Shown piece after piece: positions 10,481 through 19,988 of a stretch of 64,000 nt of DNA. Source of the DNA: Pseudomonadota bacterium (GTDB lineage: Bacteria; Pseudomonadota; Gammaproteobacteria; Xanthomonadales; Xanthomonadaceae); the NCBI GenBank assembly GCA_018242365.1, contig JAFECB010000014.1:62001-126000 (forward strand), given 5' to 3'. The notes under the pieces are model-generated. The model was not told where the DNA came from. It made no database searches and worked only from the letters and a program-made list of their open reading frames with translations. A program made the position numbers and the translations under genes. Numbering within the stretch: position 1 is the first letter of the stretch; each line of letters opens with the position of its first letter.

Positions 10481-11512
10481 TCAATGCGTGCTGCCGTGCT
10501 CAACATCCAGAAGGAAATCGACCAAGCCGTGCATGTAAGTGGCTTGGTCGTCATACATCGCCCAATGGCTGCCGTTCGGGCAGTACAGGTAGCGGCCATG
10601 CGGGATCAGGCCGGCCATCTTTTCCATCCACGCCGGATCCATGGTGTCGTACTTCGCGCCGATCACCAGGGTCGGTACGCCGATGCGATGCAAGTCTGCG
10701 GTGCGATCCCAATGTTCGAGAATGCCGCTGGCTCCCATTTCGCTGGGTCCTTGCATCGGCACATAGACCTTCTTGTTGATTCTCATGAATGAGCGCAGCA
10801 CCGGGTCCGGCCATTGCACCATCGGCCTGCGCAGGGCGTGGGCCTCGTAGAACGGCGTCAGCAGTTCTTCGTAGCGCGGGTCGTCAAACTTCTTCGCGGC
10901 CTCCAGCGCCAGGATCTCGCGCAGCGCGGCCGGGTCCATCTGCGGCATCAGTACCTTGTGCGCATAGGCGTTGTACGCCGGGATGCTGGACATCATGTTG
11001 GAGATGACCAGGCACTTCAGGTGCTGCGGGTATTTCAGCGCGTACTCCATCGCGAGGATGCCGCCCCAGGAATGGCCGAGCAGGCAGAAGTTGTCCTTGT
11101 CCAGGCCCAAGGCCTGACGCACCTGTTCCACTTCCTCGACGTAGTGCTCGATGCTCAGGAACGGCGTCATGTCCGCCGGCTGGTCGCTGTTGGTCGAGCC
11201 CAACTGGTCGTAGTAGTAGTACTCGATGCCGGCCGCGGGCAGGAAGCTGTCCATGGCCTCGAAATACTGGTGGTCGGCACCGGGGCCGCCGTGCAGCAGC
11301 AACACCTTCAATTTCGGGTTATTGCCGACGCGCTTGGTCCAGACCCGGAAATCACCGGAAGGCGTGTGGATCGGGATCATCCGCGATCCGCCGGTCCAGA
11401 CATCGCTGCGGCCGGTGCTGTCGAAATAATTCGACGGCGGCGTTTGCGGTTGGGTCGCGAGAACGGGCAGAGCCAGGCAGCCTGCCAACAGCAAGGTGAC
11501 GAGACGACGCAT
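10481..11512 (-). CDS. Exported proline iminopeptidase-like alpha/beta hydrolase (S33)
   Basis: 343-aa hydrolase with a signal peptide (MRR start, hydrophobic core, cleavage near residue 19-20), so probably periplasmic. It carries HGGPG at residues 74-78 (oxyanion loop, typical of S33 prolyl aminopeptidases), the nucleophile elbow GHSWGG with S148, an aspartate in KYDTMDP and a histidine in NGSHWAM near the C-terminus. It should release N-terminal residues, typically proline, from peptides. The S33 family also includes other ester and amide hydrolases, so the substrate is an inference. It follows hemE on the same strand, 72 nt away, with a GC-rich hairpin between them. Confidence 0.85.
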   Translation of the reverse strand: MRRLVTLLLAGCLALPVLATQPQTPPSNYFDSTGRSDVWTGGSRMIPIHTPSGDFRVWTKRVGNNPKLKVLLLHGGPGADHQYFEAMDSFLPAAGIEYYYYDQLGSTNSDQPADMTPFLSIEHYVEEVEQVRQALGLDKDNFCLLGHSWGGILAMEYALKYPQHLKCLVISNMMSSIPAYNAYAHKVLMPQMDPAALREILALEAAKKFDDPRYEELLTPFYEAHALRRPMVQWPDPVLRSFMRINKKVYVPMQGPSEMGASGILEHWDRTADLHRIGVPTLVIGAKYDTMDPAWMEKMAGLIPHGRYLYCPNGSHWAMYDDQATYMHGLVDFLLDVEHGSTH

Positions 11513-11559
11513 CGATCGACTCCCTCCCGAGGACAGGACGAGCTTACTCCCGTATCACG

Positions 11560-11581
11560 CCGGCCGGTTGCAAGCGGCCGG
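11560..11581 (-). terminator. GC-rich hairpin after hemE
   Basis: CCGGCCG (11560-11566) pairs perfectly with CGGCCGG (11575-11581) across an 8-nt loop, 4 nt after the hemE stop. There is no clear U tract, so this may be a weak terminator or an mRNA-stabilising 3' structure rather than a canonical intrinsic terminator. Confidence 0.35.
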
Positions 11582-11584
11582 GTC

Positions 11585-12640
11585 TCAGCGCGCGCTGTAG
11601 CGATGCACCTCGTCCACCAGTGCGGCGACGTGTTCGGGATCCATGTCCGGCGACATGCCGTGGCCGAGGTTGAATACATGACCTTCGCGAGAGCCGCCGT
11701 TGCCGTTGCGGTAGCTGTCCAGCACCGCACGCACCTGCGACCGCAGCGCGTCGGAGCTGCCGTACAACATCGCCGGATCGAGATTGCCCTGCAGCGCCAC
11801 CTTGCCCTGCGTGCGGCGCGCGGCATCTTCCAGGGTCACCGTCCAGTCCACGCCGACGCCTTCTGCACCACTCTCGGCCAGCGCTTCCAGATGCGCGGCA
11901 TTGCCCTTGCCGAACAGGATCAGTGGCGTGTCGCCGCGCTTGAGTTCGTGCGCGATCCGGGTCAGGTAGGGCAGCGAGAATTCGCGGTACATCGAAGGCG
12001 ACAGCGTGCCGCCCCAGGTGTCGAAGACCTGCAAGACTTGCGCACCCGCGGCGTGTTGCGCCGACAGGTAGGCGATCACCGCATCGGTGACCACGCCCAA
12101 GAGCGTATGCATTGCGGCCGGGTCATTGATGGCGAGCGCCTTGACCTTGCCCCATTCCTTGCTGCCGCCGCCTTCGACCATGTAGCAGGCGATCGTCCAC
12201 GGGCTGCCGGAAAAGCCGATCAGGGGCACGCTGCCGTCGAGTTCGCGGCGGATCATGCGCACCGCGTCCATCACGTAGCGCAGCTCGGTTTCCATGTCCG
12301 GCACGGCGAGCTTGTCGATGTCGCCGGAGCTGCGCACCGGGCGTTCGAATTTCGGGCCTTCGCCATCGACGAAATACAGCCCGAGGCCCATCGCATTGGG
12401 CACGGTGAGGATGTCGGAAAACAGGATTGCCGCGTCCAGCGGGAAGCGCCGCAACGGTTGCAGGGTCACTTCGCAGGCCAGTTCCGGGGTCATCGCCATG
12501 CCGAGGAAGCTGCCCGCGGTCTTGCGGGTGGCGCGGTATTCCGGCAGGTAGCGGCCGGCCTGGCGCATCAGCCAGACGGGGGTGCAGTCCACGGGTTCGC
12601 GGCGCAAGGCGCGCAGCAAGCGATCATTCTTCAAGGTCAC
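11585..12640 (-). CDS. hemE: Uroporphyrinogen decarboxylase
   Basis: 351-aa cytoplasmic enzyme that decarboxylates uroporphyrinogen III to coproporphyrinogen III in heme biosynthesis. The N-terminal signature [16 protein letters not shown] is diagnostic, with [16 protein letters not shown] and the C-terminal [11 protein letters not shown] and [16 protein letters not shown] segments as expected. Length and start match the family. It lies next to a small WGR-domain gene transcribed in the same direction, 12 nt upstream. The product feeds heme a, needed by the cytochrome oxidase encoded at the right end of the window. Confidence 0.96.
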   Translation of the reverse strand: MTLKNDRLLRALRREPVDCTPVWLMRQAGRYLPEYRATRKTAGSFLGMAMTPELACEVTLQPLRRFPLDAAILFSDILTVPNAMGLGLYFVDGEGPKFERPVRSSGDIDKLAVPDMETELRYVMDAVRMIRRELDGSVPLIGFSGSPWTIACYMVEGGGSKEWGKVKALAINDPAAMHTLLGVVTDAVIAYLSAQHAAGAQVLQVFDTWGGTLSPSMYREFSLPYLTRIAHELKRGDTPLILFGKGNAAHLEALAESGAEGVGVDWTVTLEDAARRTQGKVALQGNLDPAMLYGSSDALRSQVRAVLDSYRNGNGGSREGHVFNLGHGMSPDMDPEHVAALVDEVHRYSAR

Positions 12641-12652
12641 GGTGTACTCCAG

Positions 12653-12907
12653 TCAGCGGGGCGCATCGGCGCCCTGCGCGAACATCAATTGGAAGCCTTT
12701 CTTCAACTGCGCGTCGCGTTCCTTTTCCAGTGCCAGCATGGCCGTGGCCTGGTCGTGGAACAGCGCCTTGCGCAGGGTGCTGCGGCCGCCGGTCTGGCCA
12801 GTCTCGCGCAGCAATTCCCAGCCCCCCAGCAGGTCAGGCTGGAGTTGGAGTTGGACGAAACGCGGGGCTTCGCGGCCGTCGGGGCGTTGTTGCAGCAAAA
12901 GGCGCAT
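12653..12907 (-). CDS. Stand-alone WGR-domain protein
   Basis: 84-aa protein resembling an isolated WGR domain: RFVQLQLQPDLLGGWELLRETGQTGG matches the usual order of a short beta strand, a GGW turn, then the W-x-L-x-R-x-W-G-R-x-G-like stretch (here RETGQTG). It ends with the ALFHDQATAMLALEKERDAQLKKGF helix typical of the fold. WGR domains occur in PARP-type and some MolR-type proteins and can bind nucleic acid, but single-domain bacterial copies have no assigned role. ATG 12907. The gene ends 12 nt before hemE starts, so both may share a transcript. The defining WGR triplet is degenerate (TGQ). Confidence 0.7.
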   Translation of the reverse strand: MRLLLQQRPDGREAPRFVQLQLQPDLLGGWELLRETGQTGGRSTLRKALFHDQATAMLALEKERDAQLKKGFQLMFAQGADAPR

Positions 12908-12997
12908 GGGGCTGCATTGTAAGGTGGCGCGATGTTCGCCGCTGGCGGCGAATGGGCTTCGGCGTCATGATCGACGTCCACGATGGGAGGACGAGCC

Positions 12998-13378
12998 ATG
13001 AAACGCGTCACCGGCATCGGCGGCATCTTCTTCAAATCGCCCGATCCCAAGCACCTGTGCGCCTGGTATCGCGATCATCTCGGTCTCGATGTGACCGACT
13101 GGGGCGGGGTGATCTTCTCTTGGGGTGGCTCCGACAGTACGCCGGGGATGACTTTGTGGAGCCCGTTCGCTGCCGATACCGAGTACATGGCCCCGAGCAG
13201 CGCGACGTTCATGGTCAATTTCCGGGTGGCGGATCTGGATGCCTTGCTTGCCGCGTTGCGCGCGGAAGGCTGCAACGTGCTCGACAAGACAGATGCGTCC
13301 GAGCAAGGCAAGTTCGGCTGGGTGATCGACCCGGACGGCAACAAGATCGAATTGTGGGAGCCGCCGCCCGGGCAGTGA
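12998..13378 (+). CDS. VOC-superfamily (glyoxalase/dioxygenase fold) protein
   Basis: 126-aa single VOC module beginning RVTGIGGIFFKSPDPKHLCAWYRDHLGL and ending GWVIDPDGNKIELWEP, the standard opening and metal-ligand-bearing closing strands of the fold. The substrate cannot be deduced: this superfamily covers glyoxalase I, resistance proteins and dioxygenases. ATG 12998 was preferred over an in-frame GTG at 12983 because GGGAGG lies 7 nt upstream of it. It is divergent from the WGR gene and convergent with aroB. Confidence 0.8.
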   Translation: MKRVTGIGGIFFKSPDPKHLCAWYRDHLGLDVTDWGGVIFSWGGSDSTPGMTLWSPFAADTEYMAPSSATFMVNFRVADLDALLAALRAEGCNVLDKTDASEQGKFGWVIDPDGNKIELWEPPPGQ

Positions 13379-13387
13379 TCGTCGCGA

Positions 13388-14488
13388 TCAACAGGCGGCG
13401 CGCAGCGTTTCGATCACGGCGGGCTCGGCAACGTCGGCGACGATCCTGGCCGCGCCGGGGCCGTCCCACAGGATGAAGCGCAGTCCGCTGGCTTGGGTTT
13501 TCTTGTCCAGCCGCATCCGCGCCAGCAGGGCATCGGGCGCAAGCCCCGCGGGAATGGCCGTGGGCAGGCCGAAGCGCTCCAGCAGCGTGCGTAACGCGTC
13601 GGTGTCGGCGTGTGCCGACATCCCCAGCGCCGCAGACAGTCGCGCCGCCAACACCATCCCGACTGCGACGGCTTCGCCGTGGTTCAGTCCATCGCCGTAG
13701 CCCTGTTCGGCCTCGATGGCGTGGCCGAAGGTGTGGCCGAAATTGAGCAGGGCGCGGTCGCCGCGTTCGAACGGATCGCGCGCGGTGATCGCAGCCTTGT
13801 GCGCGCAACTGCGGGCGATGGCCTCGGCCAGCGCGGCGGCGTCGCCGGCCAGCAGGGCATCACGATGCGTGTCCAGCCAGTGCAGGAAATCGGCATCAAC
13901 TATTGCGCCGTATTTGATCACCTCCGCCAAGCCCGCACGCAGTTCGCGCGGCGGCAGGGTGCGCAGGCTGGTGGTGTCGGCGAGCACCGCGCGCGGCGGA
14001 TGAAACGCGCCCACCAGGTTCTTGCCCTGCGAAATATCCACCGCGGTCTTGCCACCGACCGAGGAATCCACCATGGCCAGCAAGGTGGTGGGCAATTGCA
14101 CCACATCAATCCCGCGCATCCAGCAGGCGGCAGCGAAGCCTGCCAGATCGCCGACCACGCCGCCGCCCAACGCATAGACGCAAGCGTCGCGGGTGGCACC
14201 GAGGGCAGCCAGGGCGTCGATGATCGCGCCGAAGTTGTGCAGCGTCTTGTGCGCTTCGCCGGCGGCGATGATGTGGCGGGTGATACGCAACTCGGAGCAC
14301 GCGCTGTGCAACGCGACTTCCACGCGCTCGGCATACAACGGCGCGACGTGGGCATCGCTGACGATCAGTGCATGGCGACCACGCAGGGTCGATGCGAGCA
14401 AGTCGCTGTCATCGAGTAGGCCGACGCCGATGTGGATTCGATAAGGCGTGCTGCCACCAACGTCGACGCTGCGCAGGGCTGTGCTCAT
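13388..14488 (-). CDS. aroB: 3-dehydroquinate synthase
   Basis: 366-aa NAD- and divalent-metal-dependent enzyme of the shikimate pathway, converting DAHP to 3-dehydroquinate. Diagnostic segments are [52 protein letters not shown] and the metal-ligand histidines in [11 protein letters not shown]. The start codon overlaps the stop of aroK (ATGA), the classic aroK-aroB operon order and coupling. Confidence 0.96.
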   Translation of the reverse strand: MSTALRSVDVGGSTPYRIHIGVGLLDDSDLLASTLRGRHALIVSDAHVAPLYAERVEVALHSACSELRITRHIIAAGEAHKTLHNFGAIIDALAALGATRDACVYALGGGVVGDLAGFAAACWMRGIDVVQLPTTLLAMVDSSVGGKTAVDISQGKNLVGAFHPPRAVLADTTSLRTLPPRELRAGLAEVIKYGAIVDADFLHWLDTHRDALLAGDAAALAEAIARSCAHKAAITARDPFERGDRALLNFGHTFGHAIEAEQGYGDGLNHGEAVAVGMVLAARLSAALGMSAHADTDALRTLLERFGLPTAIPAGLAPDALLARMRLDKKTQASGLRFILWDGPGAARIVADVAEPAVIETLRAAC

Positions 14489-15033
14489 GGCTGGGCGTCC
14501 TTGCCGGGAATGTCACGCATTTGCGCCAGCCGCAGTGCCAACGCTGCCGCAAGCTGTTCCGAGGTCTGCGCGCTGGTGTCCACGGTGAGGTCGGCCAGTT
14601 CGCGGTACAGCGGCTCGCGCTGTGCCTGCAGGCGCGCCAATTGCCCCGCGGGGTCGGTCGGGTCCAGCAGTGGACGATTGCTATCGCCGGCGACGCGCCG
14701 CAACTGTTCGTCGGGGTGGATATGCAGGTACACCACCAGGCCGGCCTCGCGGATGGCGTCACGATTGGCTTCCGCGAGTACGACCCCACCTCCGGTGGCG
14801 ATGACCGCGGGCGCTTCGCGCAGCGCGGCCAGCAGCGCATCGGTCTCGCGCTTGCGGAAACCGGCTTTGCCCTCGGTCTCGAAGATGGCGGGTATGGTCA
14901 TGCCCGCCGCGGCGACGATGCGTGTATCGATGTCGATGAAGTCCAGCCCCAGCCGCGCTGCCAGCGCCTCGCCAAGCGTGCTTTTGCCACTGCCCATCGG
15001 GCCGATCAGGAGAATGCGGGGAAGTTGCTGCAT
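14485..15033 (-). CDS. aroK: Shikimate kinase
   Basis: 182-aa P-loop kinase phosphorylating shikimate. The Walker A motif GPMGSGKST spans residues 11-19. DFIDIDTRI and the TGGGVVLAE substrate loop follow, as do the lid arginines further on. It is the first gene of the aroK-aroB pair, and its stop overlaps the aroB start by 4 nt. It is divergent from dodecin, with about 100 nt between starts. Confidence 0.95.
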   Translation of the reverse strand: MQQLPRILLIGPMGSGKSTLGEALAARLGLDFIDIDTRIVAAAGMTIPAIFETEGKAGFRKRETDALLAALREAPAVIATGGGVVLAEANRDAIREAGLVVYLHIHPDEQLRRVAGDSNRPLLDPTDPAGQLARLQAQREPLYRELADLTVDTSAQTSEQLAAALALRLAQMRDIPGKDAQP

Positions 15034-15130
15034 TGCCGCATGCTAGCAGCGAATGACGCGCGTTTAACCCATGCCATGCGAGGTTCCGGTTTCCGGTCGC
15101 ATTCCGCGCCCGCCCATCGAGGAGTCCACC

Positions 15131-15334
15131 ATGTCCGTCGCCAAGGTCATCGAACTCACTGCTTCATCCGCGGAAGGCATCGAACAAGCGGTTGCCCATG
15201 GATTGAAGAAGTGCTCGGAGTCGGTGAAGAACATCCAGGGTGCGTGGGTCAACGACATCAAGGTAGTGACCGACGCCGAGGGCAATGTGAAGGAGTGGCG
15301 GGTGAACCTGCGGATCACTTTCGTGGTGCATTGA
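15131..15334 (+). CDS. Dodecin family flavin-binding protein
   Basis: 67-aa protein with the complete dodecin pattern: VAKVIELTASSAEGIEQAV, then an amphipathic helix and a three-stranded sheet containing IQGAWVNDIKVV and EWRVNLRITFVV. Dodecins assemble into 12-mers that store or buffer flavins (or CoA). ATG 15131 has a GAGGAG ribosome binding site about 7 nt upstream. It is monocistronic and convergent with the kinase gene. Family confidence is high; the particular ligand is unknown. Confidence 0.92.
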   Translation: MSVAKVIELTASSAEGIEQAVAHGLKKCSESVKNIQGAWVNDIKVVTDAEGNVKEWRVNLRITFVVH

Positions 15335-15360
15335 TCCAGGGCCGGAGGCTGATGCGGGTG

Positions 15361-17991
15361 TCACGCACCCGCCAGCAGCCCTCGCACGCGTGCCAGTTCC
15401 GCCTTGTCGCCGCCCGCGGCTTCCATCGCCTGCTCGGTGAGACCGTCCAACAGGTGCCGCGCTTCGTCGCGCTGGCCCTGTTCGATCAATGCTTCTGCCA
15501 GCGACAGGCGGAAACTCTGCGCCGCCGCGTTGCTTTCGCCGAATTGCCGGCGCAGGTCGCGTTCGACGTCACGCAGCAAGGTGATGGCGATATGCCGGTC
15601 GCCACAGTTGTATTCCATCAGTCCCAGGTTGCCGGTTTCGATCAACGTGGCCTGCTTGCCATTCCCGTAGCGCGCGGCCATGCGTCGGGCCACGTCGCGC
15701 TGGATCGGCAGGGCAGCCGCGCAATTGCCGGCGCTGTCCTGGATGCTGGCGATGGTGGAGCGCAGCGTCAGCGTCTGGTAGTTGTCTGCGCCGTAGATGC
15801 GTTCCGCAGTGGTGGCGGCTGCATGTGCCAGCGGTAGCGCCTCGTCGTACTTGCCTTGGTTGCGCAGTGCGCGCGCCAAATTCATCTGCACGGTGGCGAC
15901 ACGGTTGCCACCGATCTGCTTCGCGTCCAGCAGCGGATCGGCCAGAATCGCCCGCATCAACGCGATGGCCTTGTCGGGTTCGCCAGAACGGCTCAGCGCA
16001 TCGGCCAAGTTCATGCGAATCACGATGGCGCGCTGCGTGTCCATCGGGAACAGCATGCGCTGCAGGGTGTCCGCGCGCACCCAAGCCGGTAATGCCTGCC
16101 GGATCTGCAGTTGCTGGTGATGGAAGATGCCGCGTGCGAACGCCGCATCCAGTGCCAGTTCATCGTTGCCCTGCAGGCGTGCGCCGGCTCTGGCGTCGGT
16201 TTCGGCAAGCAGCTTGCCTGCTTCCTTGAAATCGGTGTTGCGGCTGGCGTAGACCAGTGTGCGTACCAGCGCGTAGGCAGTGCGCAGCGTCAGCGTATTG
16301 TCCGCGCCGAAGGCGGAGGTGAAATCGCGCAAGGCCGCGCGCAATTCCTCCACGCCACGCTCGCCTTGGCCCAACGTGCGCCACGACTGCCCCAACGCCG
16401 CGTGGATGCTGCCGCTGATCTCCGGTTGGCTGCCAAACTTGCCGTCGACGCCGCGCGAGGCCGCATCCAGCATGTCCTTGATGGTGGGGTCGCGTTCGAA
16501 CGCACTGCCACCGGGGCTTACCGCGCCGATCAGGTCATTGCTGAGGAATTCCACGACCGCGCGAGCCCGCGCTGCCTGCTTTTCGGCGATGTCGCGCTGC
16601 TGTTCGGCGATACGGTGTTGCTGCTCGCTATGCCACCAGAAATACAGGCTGCCACCCAGCCCGAGCAGCAGCGCGGCGAACGCCGCAATTGCCCACGGAC
16701 GCCGCGCGCGGCTGCGCTCCAACGTGCTGCGCAATGCGGAAGCGGCGTGTTCGTCCGCTTCGCGCTGCGCAAGTTCGGCGCGGCGCTGCGGCAGGCGACG
16801 CAGGCGCTCGGCCAGTTCGGAGGCGCTGGCGATACGGCGGGCGGGGTCGGCGTCGGTGGCGTGGGCAATGTCCTCGCGCAGCAGCGGGTCATCGATGTCG
16901 CGCTCCCAGCCCGGCGTCAGTGGTTTGCGCAGATCGCCGGCCAGCCATTGATAGAGCAGCATGCCCAGTGCGTAGACGTCGCTGCGCACGGTGGCCGGTT
17001 GCCCGGCCAGCAGTTCCGGGGCCAGGTACAGCGGCGTGCCGGAGCTGGTGTCGCCACCCACCTGGGTCAGGGTCATGCCCAGCGCGGTGATGCCCAGTTC
17101 GGCCAGCCGCTCGGGCTGCAACAGGCGGCTGCTGCCGAAATCGGTCAGTCGCATCTGCCAGCCGTCGCCGCGCGCGGCGACCAGCACGTTGGCCGGTTTC
17201 AAGTCCTTGTGCAGGATGCCCACCGCATGTGCGGCGGCGACGGTTTCGACGATTGGCGTGAAGAATGCGAGCCGTTGCGCGGTGTCCAGTGCGGCCAGTC
17301 GTTCGTCCTGTGTCGCCCATTCCGTCAGCGACTGCCCGCCGTATTCGCATTCCAGGAAGAACGGTGCTGTGGCAAAGTTCCAGTCCAGCAGGCGGACGAT
17401 GTCCTCGCGCTCACCCAGGGTTTCGCGCAGCACTCGCAACAGGGTCGCTTCGCGCTTGATCGAGGCCAGGTGCTCGCCGTCCAGCGCGAACTTGAACACG
17501 CGCGTGTCGTGGCTGCGCGGGTGCCGAGCCAGCCACACCTCGCTGCCGAGCGTGCGCCCCAGTTGTCGTTCCAGCACGAACTGCGCCCGACCCGGCACCG
17601 GCTCGCCGGCAGCGAGTGCCAGCGGGCTGGAAGGTGCGGCCCCCACTGCCATGCGTTCTACTGGCCCGTCGAAGCGGTAGCCGATACGGGGCACGGTGGC
17701 GATGCGGTCTTCCTCGCCCGTGCCCAGTGCCTTGCGCAGCTTGCCCACGGCGGTGGAGAGGACGTTGTCTACCGTGACCCGTCCAGCCCAGACGGTATCG
17801 AACAGCTCGTCCTTCGTGACCACCTCGCCGGCATGCCGCAACAGCAGCGACAGCACTTCCAGCGGTTTGTGCTCCATCTCCATCGGCAGGCCGGCCACGC
17901 GCAACTCACGGCGAGCCTCGTCGAACTCGACCTTGTCGAAGCGCCAGCGATAGAGGGCGTGTCCCGGATGTGGAGCGGGGGGCGACGTCAT
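15361..17991 (-). CDS. Winged-helix DNA-binding / Ser-Thr protein kinase / TM / TPR fusion protein
   Basis: 876-aa multidomain protein. Residues about 12-105 form an OmpR/CadC-type winged helix (HKPLEVLSLLLRHAGEVVTKDELFDTVW, GYRFDGPV). Residues about 130-395 form a Hanks-type kinase with HKDLKPAN (catalytic D263), LTDFGSSRL and GTPLYLAPELL. The glycine loop is degenerate (LGRTLGSEV). One membrane helix lies near residues 432-453, and a TPR-like helical region fills the rest, presumably in the periplasm. CadC-like regulators with a TPR sensor are known; here a kinase is inserted between the DNA-binding domain and the membrane. It could phosphorylate proteins, bind DNA, or both. ATG 17991 begins just before the winged helix; the long frame upstream of it has no support. 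It is divergent from the MORN/ankyrin lipoprotein. Confidence 0.85.
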   Translation of the reverse strand: MTSPPAPHPGHALYRWRFDKVEFDEARRELRVAGLPMEMEHKPLEVLSLLLRHAGEVVTKDELFDTVWAGRVTVDNVLSTAVGKLRKALGTGEEDRIATVPRIGYRFDGPVERMAVGAAPSSPLALAAGEPVPGRAQFVLERQLGRTLGSEVWLARHPRSHDTRVFKFALDGEHLASIKREATLLRVLRETLGEREDIVRLLDWNFATAPFFLECEYGGQSLTEWATQDERLAALDTAQRLAFFTPIVETVAAAHAVGILHKDLKPANVLVAARGDGWQMRLTDFGSSRLLQPERLAELGITALGMTLTQVGGDTSSGTPLYLAPELLAGQPATVRSDVYALGMLLYQWLAGDLRKPLTPGWERDIDDPLLREDIAHATDADPARRIASASELAERLRRLPQRRAELAQREADEHAASALRSTLERSRARRPWAIAAFAALLLGLGGSLYFWWHSEQQHRIAEQQRDIAEKQAARARAVVEFLSNDLIGAVSPGGSAFERDPTIKDMLDAASRGVDGKFGSQPEISGSIHAALGQSWRTLGQGERGVEELRAALRDFTSAFGADNTLTLRTAYALVRTLVYASRNTDFKEAGKLLAETDARAGARLQGNDELALDAAFARGIFHHQQLQIRQALPAWVRADTLQRMLFPMDTQRAIVIRMNLADALSRSGEPDKAIALMRAILADPLLDAKQIGGNRVATVQMNLARALRNQGKYDEALPLAHAAATTAERIYGADNYQTLTLRSTIASIQDSAGNCAAALPIQRDVARRMAARYGNGKQATLIETGNLGLMEYNCGDRHIAITLLRDVERDLRRQFGESNAAAQSFRLSLAEALIEQGQRDEARHLLDGLTEQAMEAAGGDKAELARVRGLLAGA

Positions 17992-18144
17992 GCCTGAATA
18001 CTGGCAAACAGCGGCACTTGTGGCAAATCCGCAGGGCGCTTGAGGGTTTCTTGAAGGTTCCGTGAGGACATTGCGCGGCCATGCGGCCAGCATCGATGTC
18101 GACTTCGGGCGGGCCGCCCGGGCGCTACGGTGGGGGATCCGGCG

Positions 18145-19878
18145 ATGGGAATGCGGAACGCAGCACGAGTGGCAGCATGTGCGTTTGGGGGCGGACTGCG
18201 ACTGAGCATGATCCTCGCCCTGGGCTTGCTGGCCGGATGCGCAAAGGAGCACGAAATCTCCCTGCCCAAGGACGGGCGCGCCAGCAACGAGATCAGCCGC
18301 ATCAACAATTCCAGTGAAGTCAAACCCTATCTGGTGGAGGGCAAGCCGTTTTCCGGCGTGGTGGTGGCGCGTCGGGGCGATCAGGTCGTGTTCCGCGCGG
18401 AAATGCAGGATGGACGCAAGCACGGCGTGGTGGAGTGGTTCTACGACGACGGCAAGCCGCGGAGTCGTGACGAAGTGGCCTGGGATGAGGGGCGGCTGCG
18501 GAATACCGGCGATTCCGAGGCGTGGTGCGAGAACGGAAAACGGCGCTCGCTGACCGAATACAGCAGCAAGGGCACACCAGAGCTGCGCCAGGCTTGGGAT
18601 TGCGAGACCGGCAAGCTGGTGGCAGAGACGAGGTACGACGACGAAGGCAAGCAGGACGGCGAGGCCAGCAAATGGGCGCCGGACGGCACGCTGGTCGAGC
18701 AGGCTTCATGGAAGGCCGGTGCCGTGGATGGTGACCAGAAGACCTGGACGACGAACGGTACGCTGGTCGAGCACGCCCGCTATCGCGAAGGCAAGCGGCA
18801 AGGCCTGCAGGAGACATGGCATGCCAACGGCAAGCCCGCGACCCGCGGCGAATATGCCGACGACAAGCCGGTTGGGCGCCACGAAGCCTGGACCGAAGAC
18901 GGGCGGTTGGTGGAAGCCGGCAGCTACGCCGCCAATGGTGAAAAGACCGGCCTCTGGTTGGAGCAGGCAGGCAGCGACAGCGTCCGCGTGCAGTACGGGC
19001 CGGGTGGTTTCGTTCCGGCGGAATTGCTGAGTGCCTATGTCACGGCGCTGTGGACGCGCCCGAACCCGCAGACGGTGGCCTTCTATCTGGACGAAGGCAA
19101 GATCAAGCTTGGCGATGCCTTGCCGGCGAGCTACAACGGCGATCCGGAGCAGGGGGCTTACCGGTTTCCGCTGCGCGAGTGGACCTATCCGGTGGTATTC
19201 GCTGACGACAGTTTGCTGCCGCTGCTGCTGGAAAAGGGTGCGAACATCAACCAGGCCGACAGCGGTGGCCGCACCCGCCTGCTGCGCTGCGCCGAGAAGT
19301 ATCGCTACGACGCGCGCAATAATGATCTCTGGGCATGCAGTTCGGCACAACTGCTGGCGCTATTGGGCAAGGGTGCAAAGGCGTCCGGCGTGGATGGTCG
19401 CGGCCGGAATGCGCTGCATTACCTGCTGCAAGTTCAATCGTTCGATGACAACGGTGACGTCTTCGGCCGTGGCGCGGCTGAGGAACGCCAGACGCGCGTG
19501 GATCTGCTTGCGGCGCTGGTCAAAGCGGGCGCAAACATCAACGCCGCCGACAAGGAAGGCTACACGCCGCTGGTACTGGCACTGGAATCACGGCGCATCG
19601 ACTTGATCAAGGCCGTGCTGGCCGCCGGTGCACACGCAAACGCCCCCGGGCCGCAAGGCACCCGCGCCGTGCATTGGCTGTTCCTGAATGGTGCCGGCAG
19701 CTATGCCATCAACGACAAATTCGTCGCCGAGACGCTGCCGCTGCTGGCCGCCGCGGGTGCCGATGTCAACGCGCCGATGCAGTGGGACAACCAGCGCCTG
19801 ACCCTGCGTGATCTGGCCGTGCGTCACGGCCTGATCGATCTGGTGCATGTGATCGAGCAGTACGCGAAATCCAAATGA
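18145..19878 (+). CDS. Lipoprotein with YwqK/MORN-type repeats and C-terminal ankyrin repeats
   Basis: 577-aa predicted lipoprotein. A long N-terminal signal ends in LLAGC with the lipidated cysteine at residue 32. Residues about 70-270 carry at least six MORN-like units of the YwqK antitoxin-like kind, recurring as GxxHGxxxxWYxDGKPxxxxxY (for example GKRQGLQETWHANGKP). The last third contains ankyrin units (LLEKGANINQADSGGRT, LVKAGANINAADKEGYTPL, LAAAGADVNAP). ATG 18145 has GGGGGA 7 nt upstream. Both repeat types are protein-binding scaffolds, so a role in an envelope complex or as a neutralising partner is possible. No enzyme domain is seen. The shared 153-nt promoter region with the kinase gene suggests a functional link. 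Confidence 0.72.
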   Translation: MGMRNAARVAACAFGGGLRLSMILALGLLAGCAKEHEISLPKDGRASNEISRINNSSEVKPYLVEGKPFSGVVVARRGDQVVFRAEMQDGRKHGVVEWFYDDGKPRSRDEVAWDEGRLRNTGDSEAWCENGKRRSLTEYSSKGTPELRQAWDCETGKLVAETRYDDEGKQDGEASKWAPDGTLVEQASWKAGAVDGDQKTWTTNGTLVEHARYREGKRQGLQETWHANGKPATRGEYADDKPVGRHEAWTEDGRLVEAGSYAANGEKTGLWLEQAGSDSVRVQYGPGGFVPAELLSAYVTALWTRPNPQTVAFYLDEGKIKLGDALPASYNGDPEQGAYRFPLREWTYPVVFADDSLLPLLLEKGANINQADSGGRTRLLRCAEKYRYDARNNDLWACSSAQLLALLGKGAKASGVDGRGRNALHYLLQVQSFDDNGDVFGRGAAEERQTRVDLLAALVKAGANINAADKEGYTPLVLALESRRIDLIKAVLAAGAHANAPGPQGTRAVHWLFLNGAGSYAINDKFVAETLPLLAAAGADVNAPMQWDNQRLTLRDLAVRHGLIDLVHVIEQYAKSK

Positions 19879-19988
19879 CGCGCCGTGCTGCCGCAAGGAA
19901 CCAAAACACGCGATCTCGCCGGCGCAAGGCGCAGTCAAGTGCGTTCGCATCCCGCGTTCGCGCAATTCGAAGCTGAAGGAGAACAACG

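Noticed and set aside
10814..12922. 702-aa plus-strand frame over the S33 peptidase and hemE
   Set aside because: It is antisense to two well-recognised genes and has no recognisable motif.
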